DNA from: Phytoseiulus persimilis
Taxonomy: Eukaryota > Arthropoda > Arachnida > Mesostigmata > Phytoseiidae
Assembly: GCA_037576195.1 (NCBI GenBank)
Contig: JAQZDE010000068.1
Location: 211,001-275,000, forward strand
DNA: 64,000 bases
Direction of reading: 5' to 3'
The notes beneath the pieces are model-generated. The model searched no databases, was not told the DNA's origin, and was given only the letters and a program-made list of their open reading frames with translations. The stretch's first letter is position 1; each line of letters begins with the position of its first letter. Of the stretch, positions 22,110-31,269 are shown piece after piece. Both the position numbers and the translations under genes were made by a program.

Positions 22110-23431
22110 CACTAGACGAGCAAAAATGCGCGTAGACGCCCTACTCTACGCGCCTTCTTCTCTGATGTTGCTGGTGGCAGCACAACCGTGACTACCACAA
22201 AGCAACAACAGACCCTCAGTCGCGGGGTCCTGAACCTAGAGAGCCGTACTGCGCTTCGAAGCTCTTGCTACCAAGCTCCCTGTCCAGGTTGGAGGAGTCA
22301 TTCAGACAATCGGAAATCCCCAACAGAGCATGGAAGCCATACCGGCAATGTAATCAAAATCACCATCCCAGCCATCACAGAACGAACACTCCGGGAAGTT
22401 CTGCCCCACGCTACGGCGGGGAATTCCGGCTGGAAGGTGGGAGAGGTCAGTAATTCATGGAGAAACACAGTCGATCTATCAAAAATCAATCGAAAACGCG
22501 GCGACTCAGACTGGGAGCCGCTGCGGTTTCGGCTGTCGGGTACACCCGTCACCCATTCGAACAGAGGGAGAATCCTCCCATTATACTTCATTCACATCGA
22601 TCTCATATTCATTCGAATCATGATCAAGAAGATGGTGGCACGTGCATGTGCACTCGATTCATTCTATAGCCTTGAGCGTTGTCGCGACGCGGATCGGAAT
22701 CTCCTGCATTCGGAAAGCACATGAATCATCAATATGTCGCAGGGGAGGTCATTTCCGAAGCTCTTCGGTGTAGTATTCGTGGTGGTTAGTGCCGCCACAT
22801 TGTCAGGAAGGCCCGAGTGGTTTCGCGAAACCGCAGGGTATCTCGCGAAAATCAGCAAAATCTCCCGTTCAGATCGATGATTTCGAGGATGTGTGTTGAT
22901 GGCTGTTGGAACGATGGAGGCCTCTTGGGCGTCGATGGTAATGAGGAGCGATCTTAGCCCCACGTTAGGTGGCAGGTGGAGACAGACTGGCTTGCTTATT
23001 GACAACTTGTAACGGGTTCGATAAAAGGTACGGCTGGGAAGGGAACTGCGGACTTTCTGTTCTCAATGACGGTCTTGTTCGCGCCAGTCGCTGGCAGCCC
23101 CGGAGCGCCAACCGCGAAGCGAGCGAAGATGCGCCGTGTAAACGACTGGCGGCGGAAGCGAAACGCGCTGCCGGCGGACCGACTGGAGGAGAGACAGGCA
23201 AAACTGGCAAGCTGGTTTGTTATTTACTCCATTTGTCGGTTGCTCGGTAGGCTGACTGGATGGATGGATGGATGGCTGCTCGGTGTAATGATGCCGAGAT
23301 GATGCTGAAGGTCGTTCGTATCGCCGCAAACCATTTTCCATTCTGTTGACAGTCTACAACTTACACACCATCAAACACGCGCGCAAACACTAACGCGAAT
23401 AGACACGCTCATTGAAAAACGAAAACGGACG
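22110..23431. other. No supported gene
   Basis: Short overlapping frames only. A (GGAT)4 microsatellite lies at 23257-23275. Confidence 0.5.
23257..23275. repeat. (GGAT)4 microsatellite
   Basis: Four consecutive 4-bp GGAT/TGGA units on the plus strand. Confidence 0.8.
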
Positions 23432-23835
23432 TGAGCTCGTCACGCAGAAGGGAGATACACTGTCCGCGATGGGTATCGCTCTCGAACGGGAGTGTACTCC
23501 CCGATTGAAAACCCACACTCGTTCTCCGGTGGAGCCGACGCTCCCGCTGAGGGTTTGAACCCTGAGTTTGCAGCTGTGGAAGTCAGAAAAAAATGGTCCA
23601 CAGACTCACACAAATGCTGTTGGAAGCGCAGGAGCTCTTTGTTTTCCGGTAAGTCGGTCGATCAGCATCTCAATTACTTCAACGATTTATCATCTTTATT
23701 CCAGGCGGCAGATCATCTTTCACAATCAGTAAACTTTCACTCCGGTCGCGAAGAGAGCCAAGGCAGAGGGAAGTGATCTTCAACCCCGTGGCAGAGGTGC
23801 GGGATCATCCCACCGGGACGGGAAGCTCTAAATAG
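23432..23835 (+). CDS. Candidate exon pair with 56-bp intron, 5' end not found
   Basis: A TTTTCCG|GTAAGT donor (exon end 23648) and an ATCTTTATTCCAG acceptor (exon start 23705) form a textbook 56-bp intron. The same TTTTCCG|GTAAGT context occurs in the 3.2-kb candidate. One frame is open through the upstream exon (from about 23435) and, after splicing, another 44 codons to TAG 23833-23835. It is mixed, mostly polar, Arg/Ser-rich toward the end. That frame has no ATG in the upstream exon, so an earlier exon would be required. A second frame from ATG 23593 would give only 27 residues across the same splice. No domain is recognised. Confidence 0.25.
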
Positions 23836-25094
23836 AAGAAAATGAACGGCAGGAAATTCGTATCGGACGCGACTCAAATATATTCTGCTATCTGGTTCGA
23901 CCGTTGGCTTCTCGGTCGGTCGAACGCATAGGCGGGCGGCTGGTTGCAACTCCCGAAGTCCGGTAGAGCTGCTGAAGTCGATGATGCCGCTAGAGTCGTA
24001 ACGCCCGTCGACAATTCAGCCGACCCCGTTCGCTCCCTAGCTGGCTGGTCAGACGGACGACACGAATTCAAAGGCGACGACCGCAAGAGCGTCTGTTCGC
24101 GGGAACGGGAGATTCCGCCATTCCTCTCCTTCTGTAACACTGACGCGCTCAGCGTGAAACCGCATTCTCCTCGCAAGGAGAGTCGCTCGCGCGCACGCAC
24201 GATGTATCCGTAGCGTACGTTCAAAAATCGGAGTCCTCACAGGATGTTTTTTCGGGAACGATCGCGAGAGGTAGATCGCACAAAAAAAAACTGCGATTGT
24301 CTCGGTCGACATACCAAAAACTTCCGAGACGGAGCCGAGTCCTTCTTTTCATTTCGTTTGATTCTGGAGTGGTCACGCCGTGGAATCCATAGCTGCATCA
24401 TTGTAAGACGAACCAAAATTGGGAGAAGGATGAATCAGGTTATCGGTGTCGATTGATTAGTTGATCGATCTCAAGGCCAGCCCAAAAAGGGGAGAACGCG
24501 TTTTCTTGAGAATTTCCATCAGCGTCTCGAGACGGCAAAAACGTCTCGAAATCCCGCAGCACGCGCTGGAGTGTGTTGATCGAGAAACGCAAAGAGGGGA
24601 GAAAAGCTCGGGATGGAATAATTCCGCGTCTCCCGAGGAAAAAATTCCATCGAAACAATCAACGAGTCGCCGACTCGGTTCGATCGGACTTCTCCATTGC
24701 GTTCCCTGCACCGGAGATCGACCCGACGTTTCAGAGCCTGTCGTCGGTCCGAGGTCGACCGCCAGTCACGGAGGCCGAGTATATAGCTTTCCGTTTGTTC
24801 CTAGTTCGTTTGCTGGCGGTGAACAGAACGCATTCGTCTAAGAACTGAGTGGGCGTCCCTCGCCGTCCAGCTGGAAGTGAAGCGTCGAAGTGGGAGAAGA
24901 GTTCAATTGGCGGGGACTCCTTTCGCGGCCCTCTCGTCATCTCTCTTTTTCCCCCGAACTTGGAGTGGAGCAGCGACGACCTTCGAGATGTTCGGCAGCA
25001 GCGGCGGATAGCTTTTGGGATCACTTTTTCGCTTCCATGGAAGCGCGAGAGGGGGTTGTGTTTCAGCAAAAGTTTTTCGCCCTCTTGCTCTGCG
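23836..25094. other. No separately supported gene
   Basis: A plus frame from about 24849 reads openly into the 25095 candidate and may be its true 5' part, but it begins right after a stop with no ATG. Elsewhere there are only overlapping chance frames. A TATATAG occurs at about 24779. Confidence 0.4.
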
Positions 25095-25354
25095 ATGTCG
25101 GAGCCCCCTAGTCTTGCAGGTATTCGGACGACTGGTATGTAGGCGGGCAGGCAGTGAAAGTTTAACAAGCGAGATGTTCTTTTCGACGGCTTTTCCTGTT
25201 TCGACCCCTTGCAGTCAAGCTAAACTCGGAGGAGTCCGCCGATGCCGCGACCCTCCGGCCGTCCGGCCTGCCGTTCCCCTCCTCCGTTCAGTCTGCCGAC
25301 TCGATGCGACTCCTGACGGCCAACTCCCCGCGAGTTTTTTTCCACCCTCTTTAA
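25095..25354 (+). CDS. Candidate two-exon 59-aa frame, may be part of a larger gene
   Basis: Exon 1 (25095-25134) starts at an ATG with G at -3. Exon 2 is 25215-25354. The 80-bp intron has a CTG|GTATGT donor, a TTTAAC branch-like motif and a strongly pyrimidine-rich acceptor (GACCCCTTGCAG). Joined, they read 59 codons, Ser/Pro/Leu-rich, with acidic residues just after the junction. The frame is also open upstream of the ATG to 24849. A second very strong acceptor (CCGGCTTCAG, AG 25385-25386) lies 30 bp past the stop, hinting at a further exon and alternative structure, but I find no good matching donor. No family is recognised. Confidence 0.27.
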
Positions 25355-25892
25355 CCAACCGATACTTTTTCCTTCTCCGGCTTCAGGCGCTCTACGCTGG
25401 AGTCGGCCAAGGCGAGACGGAAACACATACATCCAGTGCTCGTTCGGGTGCGCGGATTGTTCGCCCGCTAGGTGTGCGGCGGAGAGGGAGACGCTGAGAT
25501 AAAGCGGGAAAGCCGAGTGCGGGGCGGCAAGGGTTTGGCTGCGCAAGATGGGGCGGGGGACGAGCGCTCCAGTGAATCCGGCAACAAACTGCTGCCGCCG
25601 CCGCCGCCCGTCTTCCATCGATGCTGATGCTCTTTAGAAGGGGTTTGAAGCCACCTCGGATGGTGATAGAACGAACGAGGCAAGGGTTGGAACGTCGGGG
25701 AACGTGAGCCTCTCTCGGCTCCCGGTTAAGAACGAGCACGGATGCGAGGAGAACAGCATGCGGAGGAAATAAGGAACGCGAGAGTTTACTTGGCTCATAG
25801 GAGGTACTCGAGAAGTTTTCCAATCAACGACGGCGCGACCAAAGCTTCGTCGAGAGAAGCTTTCTCTCCCGGTGGCCGTTCGTCCATTCACA
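25355..25892. other. No supported gene; GCC repeat
   Basis: Contains the unpaired acceptor at 25385-25386 and a (GCC)n run at about 25593-25608. Frames on both strands are compositional. Confidence 0.45.
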
Positions 25893-25898
25893 TATAAG
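25893..25898 (+). promoter_or_regulatory. TATA box candidate (TATAAG)
   Basis: TATAAG in the context CACATATAAGCTT, 125 bp upstream of the ATG at 26023. Initiation about 30 bp downstream would leave a 5' leader of roughly 100 nt with one short upstream frame (ATG at about 25998). This spacing fits a simple promoter, but no initiator is certain. Confidence 0.3.
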
Positions 25899-26022
25899 CT
25901 TGTACGATGCCGGCGAAAACGACGGCGGCGGAGCAGAAGATAAAGACTCCGAGAACCCTCCGATTCGGGTGACCGGTCGATCATTTCGCCAAAAAGAATG
26001 TTCCATTGTCGGAGGTTATAAT

Positions 26023-26352
26023 ATGCACCGTCAACTCACTCAAATCGAATACCAGAGCCCTACTGAAATCTTCGGCCCGGAACGGAATCGGAACGGTCGG
26101 CGGAACTCTCCTTCAAACGAGACGATTACGAGAGCCAGCGACGCTGAGACCAGAAACTCCCGCCGGGATTCGTTCCCAGGTCCCACTGGCAGCCCGCCTA
26201 GGTATCGGAAGCTGAAGGAAGCTCTTCCAAAAAAAGGGTTCGAGATAGCCTCGAGCGGCTTGAATCGAAATCCATCGACTCGGATCAAACCTCTTTCGGG
26301 TCCGAGTTCCGACGCGGCTCTCTCAACGCTGCTGAGTGCCGTTCCCAGCTGA
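26023..26352 (+). CDS. Candidate intronless 109-aa frame downstream of a TATA box
   Basis: The frame runs from ATG 26023 to TGA 26350-26352 without needing introns, and the same frame is open upstream to about 25900. The protein is hydrophilic and probably disordered in its first two thirds (Asn/Arg/Ser/Pro/Thr-rich). A Lys-rich patch lies around residues 65-75 and a Ser/Leu/Ala C-terminus follows. It is not explained by any simple repeat, unlike many frames in this window. No domain, signal peptide or Cys is present. A TATAAG lies 125 bp upstream. The opposite strand carries a shorter frame (26040-26288). Function unknown. Confidence 0.3.
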   Translation: MHRQLTQIEYQSPTEIFGPERNRNGRRNSPSNETITRASDAETRNSRRDSFPGPTGSPPRYRKLKEALPKKGFEIASSGLNRNPSTRIKPLSGPSSDAALSTLLSAVPS

Positions 26353-29233
26353 GATCCTTCTCGGATTCATCAAATTACCGCTTGCTCGAGCGATCAGCAA
26401 GCCGGTGTCGTCGTCGATGTTTCTGCTCTTGAACTTGTACGCCCTCTCTCTCTCGTTCGGGTTAGCACATTTGGTGGCTCCCCCGCGAGCGCCAGTGTGA
26501 GCGTGCATGGCTCTTTGTGTGTACCTCGACTGCTGAGTGTTTTGTCTGTCTGTTTGTCCGCGTGCTCGCTTGTCTGTCTGCTAGATTACTCTGTGTGGCC
26601 ATCGACTGCATGAGTGGTTCTCGGAGACAAGCTGCGTAAGTCTGCCCAAGCTGGTGCCACCGAACGACAGCAGCGGTTGCGCACCTGCTCGCTCCCTACC
26701 CGTCTGGTTGCTTACCCGGTCGGAGTCGTATTTTCAACTCGGATACTGAGGCGTCGGCTAACCGTTGAACGACCGACCCTTCGAAGGAATGAACGCGCGG
26801 TCGTTCCGATCGTATTGGCCGACGACGTTCCCTCCCACGGAGACCCTCACGAGGTTCTTCAACGTTTTCACAAAACTCGAGAAAATCAATGACGGTACCT
26901 CGGAGGATATCCCCCTGACCCGACCTATGAGCTTCATCACCTACTTACCCCGCACGGGAACGAAACTCGTTTCCATGATTCCGGTGCCCGGTTCGAGCTG
27001 TGGGCTTGGGATTCCTTCTAGCCGCGAATTTTACCATACCCGCCGAAATTTCAGGAGGAGGGAGAGAGAGATCCTGGAGCTCCGCTGAAAGGTCTCTCGG
27101 GATTTCCTCGGAGATCTCGCGGCGACAAATCCTTTGAGCAGCTCAGTAGAAACGCGCGCTAGTGAATCCCCGGCGCGGCGTGGCGTTGGCGCCAGCGCTG
27201 CTATTGCTGTCGTCGATGCTGCGTCCGTTCGTTCGTTGGTTCTTGGTGGGCCCCAGCTCAGGGTTGAGCGATTCCGCTGTTTTCTTCCCTTGTTGCTGCT
27301 AATTGATAACAGGGTGACCGGCATCAACTGTACTAACACTCTGACTCGGGCACCTGATGCCTACTTTCCCGGATTCTACGGTCAGTGCATCGACCTGAAA
27401 CACTCGGCTGCTTGCTCCAATCCAGAGAGGTCGACCGATCGATCCTTTCAGAAGGCGAGGTTCGAGACATTCCTGCCAAGGGTTCCCTCCAGACTCGACT
27501 GCTGTTCCTTGCGGAGGATAGCGGCCATACCCGTCATTCGCAGCCATGTCGCCGAGATGAAGCGAGCAGGCGGTGGCAAGTGAGCACACCGGTAAGCAAG
27601 CCGACCAACCAACCATAGAGTGACCTAGGCCGGCCGGCATGCAGGCAGAAAAGCCACCGATGAAGCAACCGGCGAAGCAGCTTGATGTTGCTGCTGCAGC
27701 AGGAACGGTGTTATGGTCTCCCAGGGACTATTAGATCTTTGGAGAAGGAGGAAAAAATACAAGGAGAAAAAAGATGCCCGCCACTAGACAAATGCCAGTC
27801 GGAGAACCAGCCGGCCTAGCTGCCTTTCGGTTGGAGGGCCAGCAAACCTGCCGAGCAGCCAACACAACATCGGTGGCCGTAGCAGCCGTAGAGAAAATGG
27901 GGCTCCTCTCGGCTCTTATCTTGAAATTCGCACCGCGGCCTGAATTCAGATCGCGAGCACTCCGATTTGAATTTCACCTCGACAGTGATCGTCAGAGATG
28001 AACTCCCATTCGATCCACTGACCCCTACCCGGAATGTCTCCGCGATTTTGAGAACACTGTGGTCGACTACCTCCCCGACAAGAGCAACTGAGAATTGTTT
28101 GCAACTAGATCCAGACTCAGGGAGTCCTGCCGAAGCCCAGCAGATCTCGAATCGCATCCGCGCACCCCTCGCAAACTTGAGCGCGGACGCCGTGTGACAG
28201 TGATTGCGAGACGGAGGGAGGAGACCAGGAGGAATGCGCAGGATTGAAGGCTCTGGGATGAGAGACCCGCTCGTTGCGATAGTTTCCGTGGTTCCCGGGG
28301 CGTCTGTCGACGCGTTTTGCTCGAAGGGGTTCTGCCGAACTCCGTCGGGAACGTGCATCAAAACAGCTTCTTCATTATTTTGATTTATCAGAGCACGCAT
28401 CTCCCGCCAGAAAGTCCGGCGAGCGCATCCATTGGAGCGTTTGTTCGAAAGCTTCCTCTGCTGTTTGATTTGTGTTCTGAGAGAGGGATGAGAAACGGCC
28501 TTCGATGAAAACAGAACACCCGCTCCGTACCATTCTTTTTTGCCTGGAATCTCCCGAGTCCAACGTGGAAAACTACGTGAGCCCGACTTTTCTCAACCGG
28601 GAGAACCTCGAGTGATCTACGAATCCACGGAGGGCTCTCCAATTTTCGCCGGGTCGATTCATGGGATGCCAGAGCGCAACTCATGACCGTCGCCCCTCCT
28701 GCAACTTTTCTGGAACTTGGTACAAGTTTCGTTGAAGTTCTTCCGGCGGTGGCAAACAGAGAAGCGGAGGGGAGTGAGACGGAAAAATACCGAAGAAGGA
28801 TCAACAACACGTGAAACAGCGGTTCCCCGACGCGGCCATCGCTTTTCTTTCGGTCGTCGAGCGTTGGCCGGCAAACCACCCCAACTATGGGTCCTTCGAC
28901 TTTCTTGCTCGCTTGATGGCGGATTCGGGTTCCTTTCTTCCGCGGCGGCGGTTGTGGATAAGAAATGAGATCAGAATGTTCCCCTGCTCCAGCTCCACTT
29001 CTTGTGCTATCCGTCCCCCTTCTCGGTCTTTTCATGTTTTACTTCTTTTCCTCATCCGCCTACTTCTTCCCCACCGTTGGTGAACTCATGATCAAGCAAA
29101 GAGGCATTTGAGCGTCGTTGTCGACAAACGTCAACGCCTTCCGGATATTCGACGGGCAAGAAAAAAGAAGAGCATCGTCTCTTCCATTCGACGCTTAACT
29201 GTGTTCTCTTCCATTCACACGGACTTCTCACGG
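26353..29233. other. No confidently supported gene; two isolated acceptors
   Basis: A strong acceptor at about 27312 (pyrimidine tract, CTAAT, GATAACAG) opens a plus frame that reads 90 codons to about 27583, where GTGAGC could act as donor. A second acceptor at about 27697 (TTGCTGCTGCAG) follows. No start exon was found, so this is noted only. GTCT tetranucleotides occur at 26540-26590. Minus frame 28388-29035 (215 codons) is long but lacks splice, start or domain support. Confidence 0.35.
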
Positions 29234-29632
29234 ATGCTCGAACGTTTCCTTCTGCGTGGCACGAGTGGGTTTCAATCGAAGTCATTGTTGGAACTCAGTC
29301 ATCGATGGAAAACGGAGCTCGATGACATTGTTTTGCGCGAGCTTTTGCCTCGGGAGGGAGTGATTCTGTCGGCAGAATCCTTCCTGCTGATATGGGGCGC
29401 ACAACCAACTACGCACAACGAGGAACAGGTGGCATTCGGTTTCGGCGGCTCTTCGGCAGTCACTCGGTCCGTCGCCATCACTGACGGGCGACCGGCCGGA
29501 GGCTCGGACCGACAGACTCCCGGGCGTTCTTTCAGTCGGTCGGTCGGTCGGTACGTCTCTGTGGCTCTGATCGTTTGCCCGTTCGTCGGTCTGTCTGTCT
29601 TGCCGGCTATCTGTCGGTGTTTAGTTCGTTAG
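29234..29632 (+). CDS. Candidate 132-aa frame, function unknown
   Basis: The frame starts at ATG 29234. The first 60 residues look like amphipathic helices (alternating Leu/Glu/Arg), then come a hydrophobic Trp-containing segment near residue 55 and a Gly/Ser-rich stretch. The last 30 residues are read from GTCG and GTCT tetranucleotides and are unlikely to be native. A GTACGT donor (29547) and TTTAG acceptor (29624) give a 78-bp intron; using it would end the protein two codons later, at about 106 residues. No family is recognised. Same-frame reading continues upstream without an ATG to 29108. Confidence 0.18.
   Translation: MLERFLLRGTSGFQSKSLLELSHRWKTELDDIVLRELLPREGVILSAESFLLIWGAQPTTHNEEQVAFGFGGSSAVTRSVAITDGRPAGGSDRQTPGRSFSRSVGRYVSVALIVCPFVGLSVLPAICRCLVR
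29535..29548. repeat. (GTCG)3 tetranucleotide run
   Basis: Three consecutive GTCG/TCGG units immediately at the GTACGT donor-like site. Confidence 0.7.
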
Positions 29633-30488
29633 AAGAAATCGGTTCGGTTGCTCGGGCTGCCGGCGCGGGAAGTCAGCGGCAGCAGCGAACTACTTCGGTG
29701 GACTTCACTGAGGTTAGCCGAAGTGAGTGAAGAGTGGCTGGACTTCTCTATCGCTCTCTCCTCACTGTTTTCTGTTCCCGTCGTAAACGAGCGATGCGTC
29801 TCTGGGCGCTCGGGGCTGAGCTTTCGAGCCGGTATGAAGGACGAGAGTGTTTCGAATGCGGCATACCAGCTCGGGAGGATGAGCGATACTCGAACGCCAT
29901 CCGTTTTTCCCTTCCTCACGCTCTTATCGTACAGAGAACCCCGCTTCGCTCTGAGGAACAACTACCGCGATTTTCACCCTGTTACCGGGAGCTCTCTCTT
30001 TTCGTATAATTCACCGAAATAGTGTCAGGCGGCGTCCCAGCCTTGATTCGAAATATTTTGTATTCCTCGTGATCCCACGCCATGATTCGTTCAGGAAGAT
30101 CCGATTCGATCAGGAAGAGAACATAGCCATCGCGAAGCTCCGATCGGGCGAAGAAGCTGATGATGCTGTCAATGGTCACGCAGCGGATCCGGCAGCCGCG
30201 GCCCTCAAGCGTTCGACTATTTGATCTGTTGGCGTCGTTTGAGAGGTTTTCTCTCTCATTTTCAAGACGCACCTCAGTCTCACTCAACTCACCTTGAAGC
30301 GACGCATTCGGCTCTGCCTGATCCGCAGCGAGAGTGCGAGAGAACGAGAGAGGGACAGGAGAGAGAGAGAGCGAAGATTTTTCGCGCTTCTCGGACAAGA
30401 AACAGAACGGGGTCCGTAATATTTTCTGATCGACTGAAAATCGCTGCTTCTCGTCTGTTTTGGAGAGAATTCAGGCGACAATTCGTTG

Positions 30489-30803
30489 CTAGCGTAGGTT
30501 GGCGATAAATCGTCGGAAGTGAGCGGCGTTGACCAACCACCATACGAAGCGCGGTCTAAGCAACCTTGCTCTGAGATGGATTTTTCCGGAGCCTTCTTTC
30601 CGCTCGCTCCACAGGCCGTAAATCTCAAAAGTCGGTGGCACACGGCGAGGCTCACGAACTACATAATTGTCGGAGGCGGTTCTTGGAACGAGGACTCCGA
30701 CTCCGCGCTGCCAACGTAGCATGAGCTTTCCATAGAGACGATAAAGGCGAATCCGAATCGAAGTGATCGGCGTCTCTTCTCCAGAACTGCGGCTCACATG
30801 CAT
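30489..30803 (-). CDS. Candidate 104-aa basic frame downstream of a minus-strand TATA
   Basis: The frame reads from ATG 30803-30801 to TAG at 30489. The protein is strongly basic and aromatic: repeated Arg plus Tyr/Trp, including a Val-Trp-Trp segment near residue 88. It has no hydrophobic leader and no Cys. About 245 bp upstream on the same strand is a TATAAG, and between them a perfect GTGAGT donor (exon end 30868) could splice to an AG at 30787, an 81-bp intron. That splice would remove the first ATG and leave a later one. Plus-strand frames overlap. The promoter-donor-frame order is coherent but each element is weak alone. Confidence 0.22.
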   Translation of the reverse strand: MHVSRSSGEETPITSIRIRLYRLYGKLMLRWQRGVGVLVPRTASDNYVVREPRRVPPTFEIYGLWSERKEGSGKIHLRARLLRPRFVWWLVNAAHFRRFIANLR

Positions 30804-31049
30804 TCCATCCCGATAGCCGAGAGCCTCCGACGGGACAGTGATATGGCCATCGACACATCTTACTCACTGTTTGACAGCTTGACAACAAGAAGCTGCTCTC
30901 GCTGACGGCCTTGCCCCTAGTGTTGCTGTCGCTAGGGTTAGAGCCTTCGCTCGGTAGTCAAGTATCTCCGCTCGTTTCCCATCCGCGCTGCTCTTGTGCT
31001 GAATAACTATGTTGTCTTGGGAATAGCAGCGGTGGCGACGGCGCTGCCG

Positions 31050-31055
31050 CTTATA
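31050..31055 (-). promoter_or_regulatory. Minus-strand TATA box candidate
   Basis: TATAAG on the minus strand, flanked by G/C-rich sequence (CTGTATAAGCGG), upstream of the GTGAGT at 30866-30867 and the 30489-30803 frame. Confidence 0.3.
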
Positions 31056-31080
31056 CAGGCAACGGCTCTATGAAGGCTTT

Positions 31081-31269
31081 ATGGGCCAGAACGAGGTTTT
31101 GGTGAAGTGGCAACCGAAGCTTCCTATCGTGGAGCGTACGCTAAAATCGGTTTCCGAACTTTCTAATATGTCAGCATCATCCTCTCCTAAGATTTGTTCG
31201 CCCTATTCAAACAAGAAGGAGATGGCTCGGTTTCCCGCCCATGATTGGGCGTTTTTTGCGCAAGTGTAG
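31081..31269 (+). CDS. Candidate 62-aa frame, function unknown
   Basis: A plus frame from ATG 31081 to TAG 31267-31269. It is Lys/Ser-rich with two aromatic positions near the C-terminus and a single Cys, and it is not repeat-derived. It lies divergently about 25 bp from the minus-strand TATA, so a divergent promoter is conceivable but no plus-strand TATA is seen. No domain; length alone does not exclude chance. Confidence 0.13.
   Translation: MGQNEVLVKWQPKLPIVERTLKSVSELSNMSASSSPKICSPYSNKKEMARFPAHDWAFFAQV

Noticed and set aside
23551..23580. tRNA T-arm-like GGGTTTGAACCC
   Set aside because: Only a 4-bp stem and no cloverleaf around it.
28388..29035. 215-codon minus-strand open frame
   Set aside because: No domain, no good start or intron, and overlapping open frames on the plus strand.
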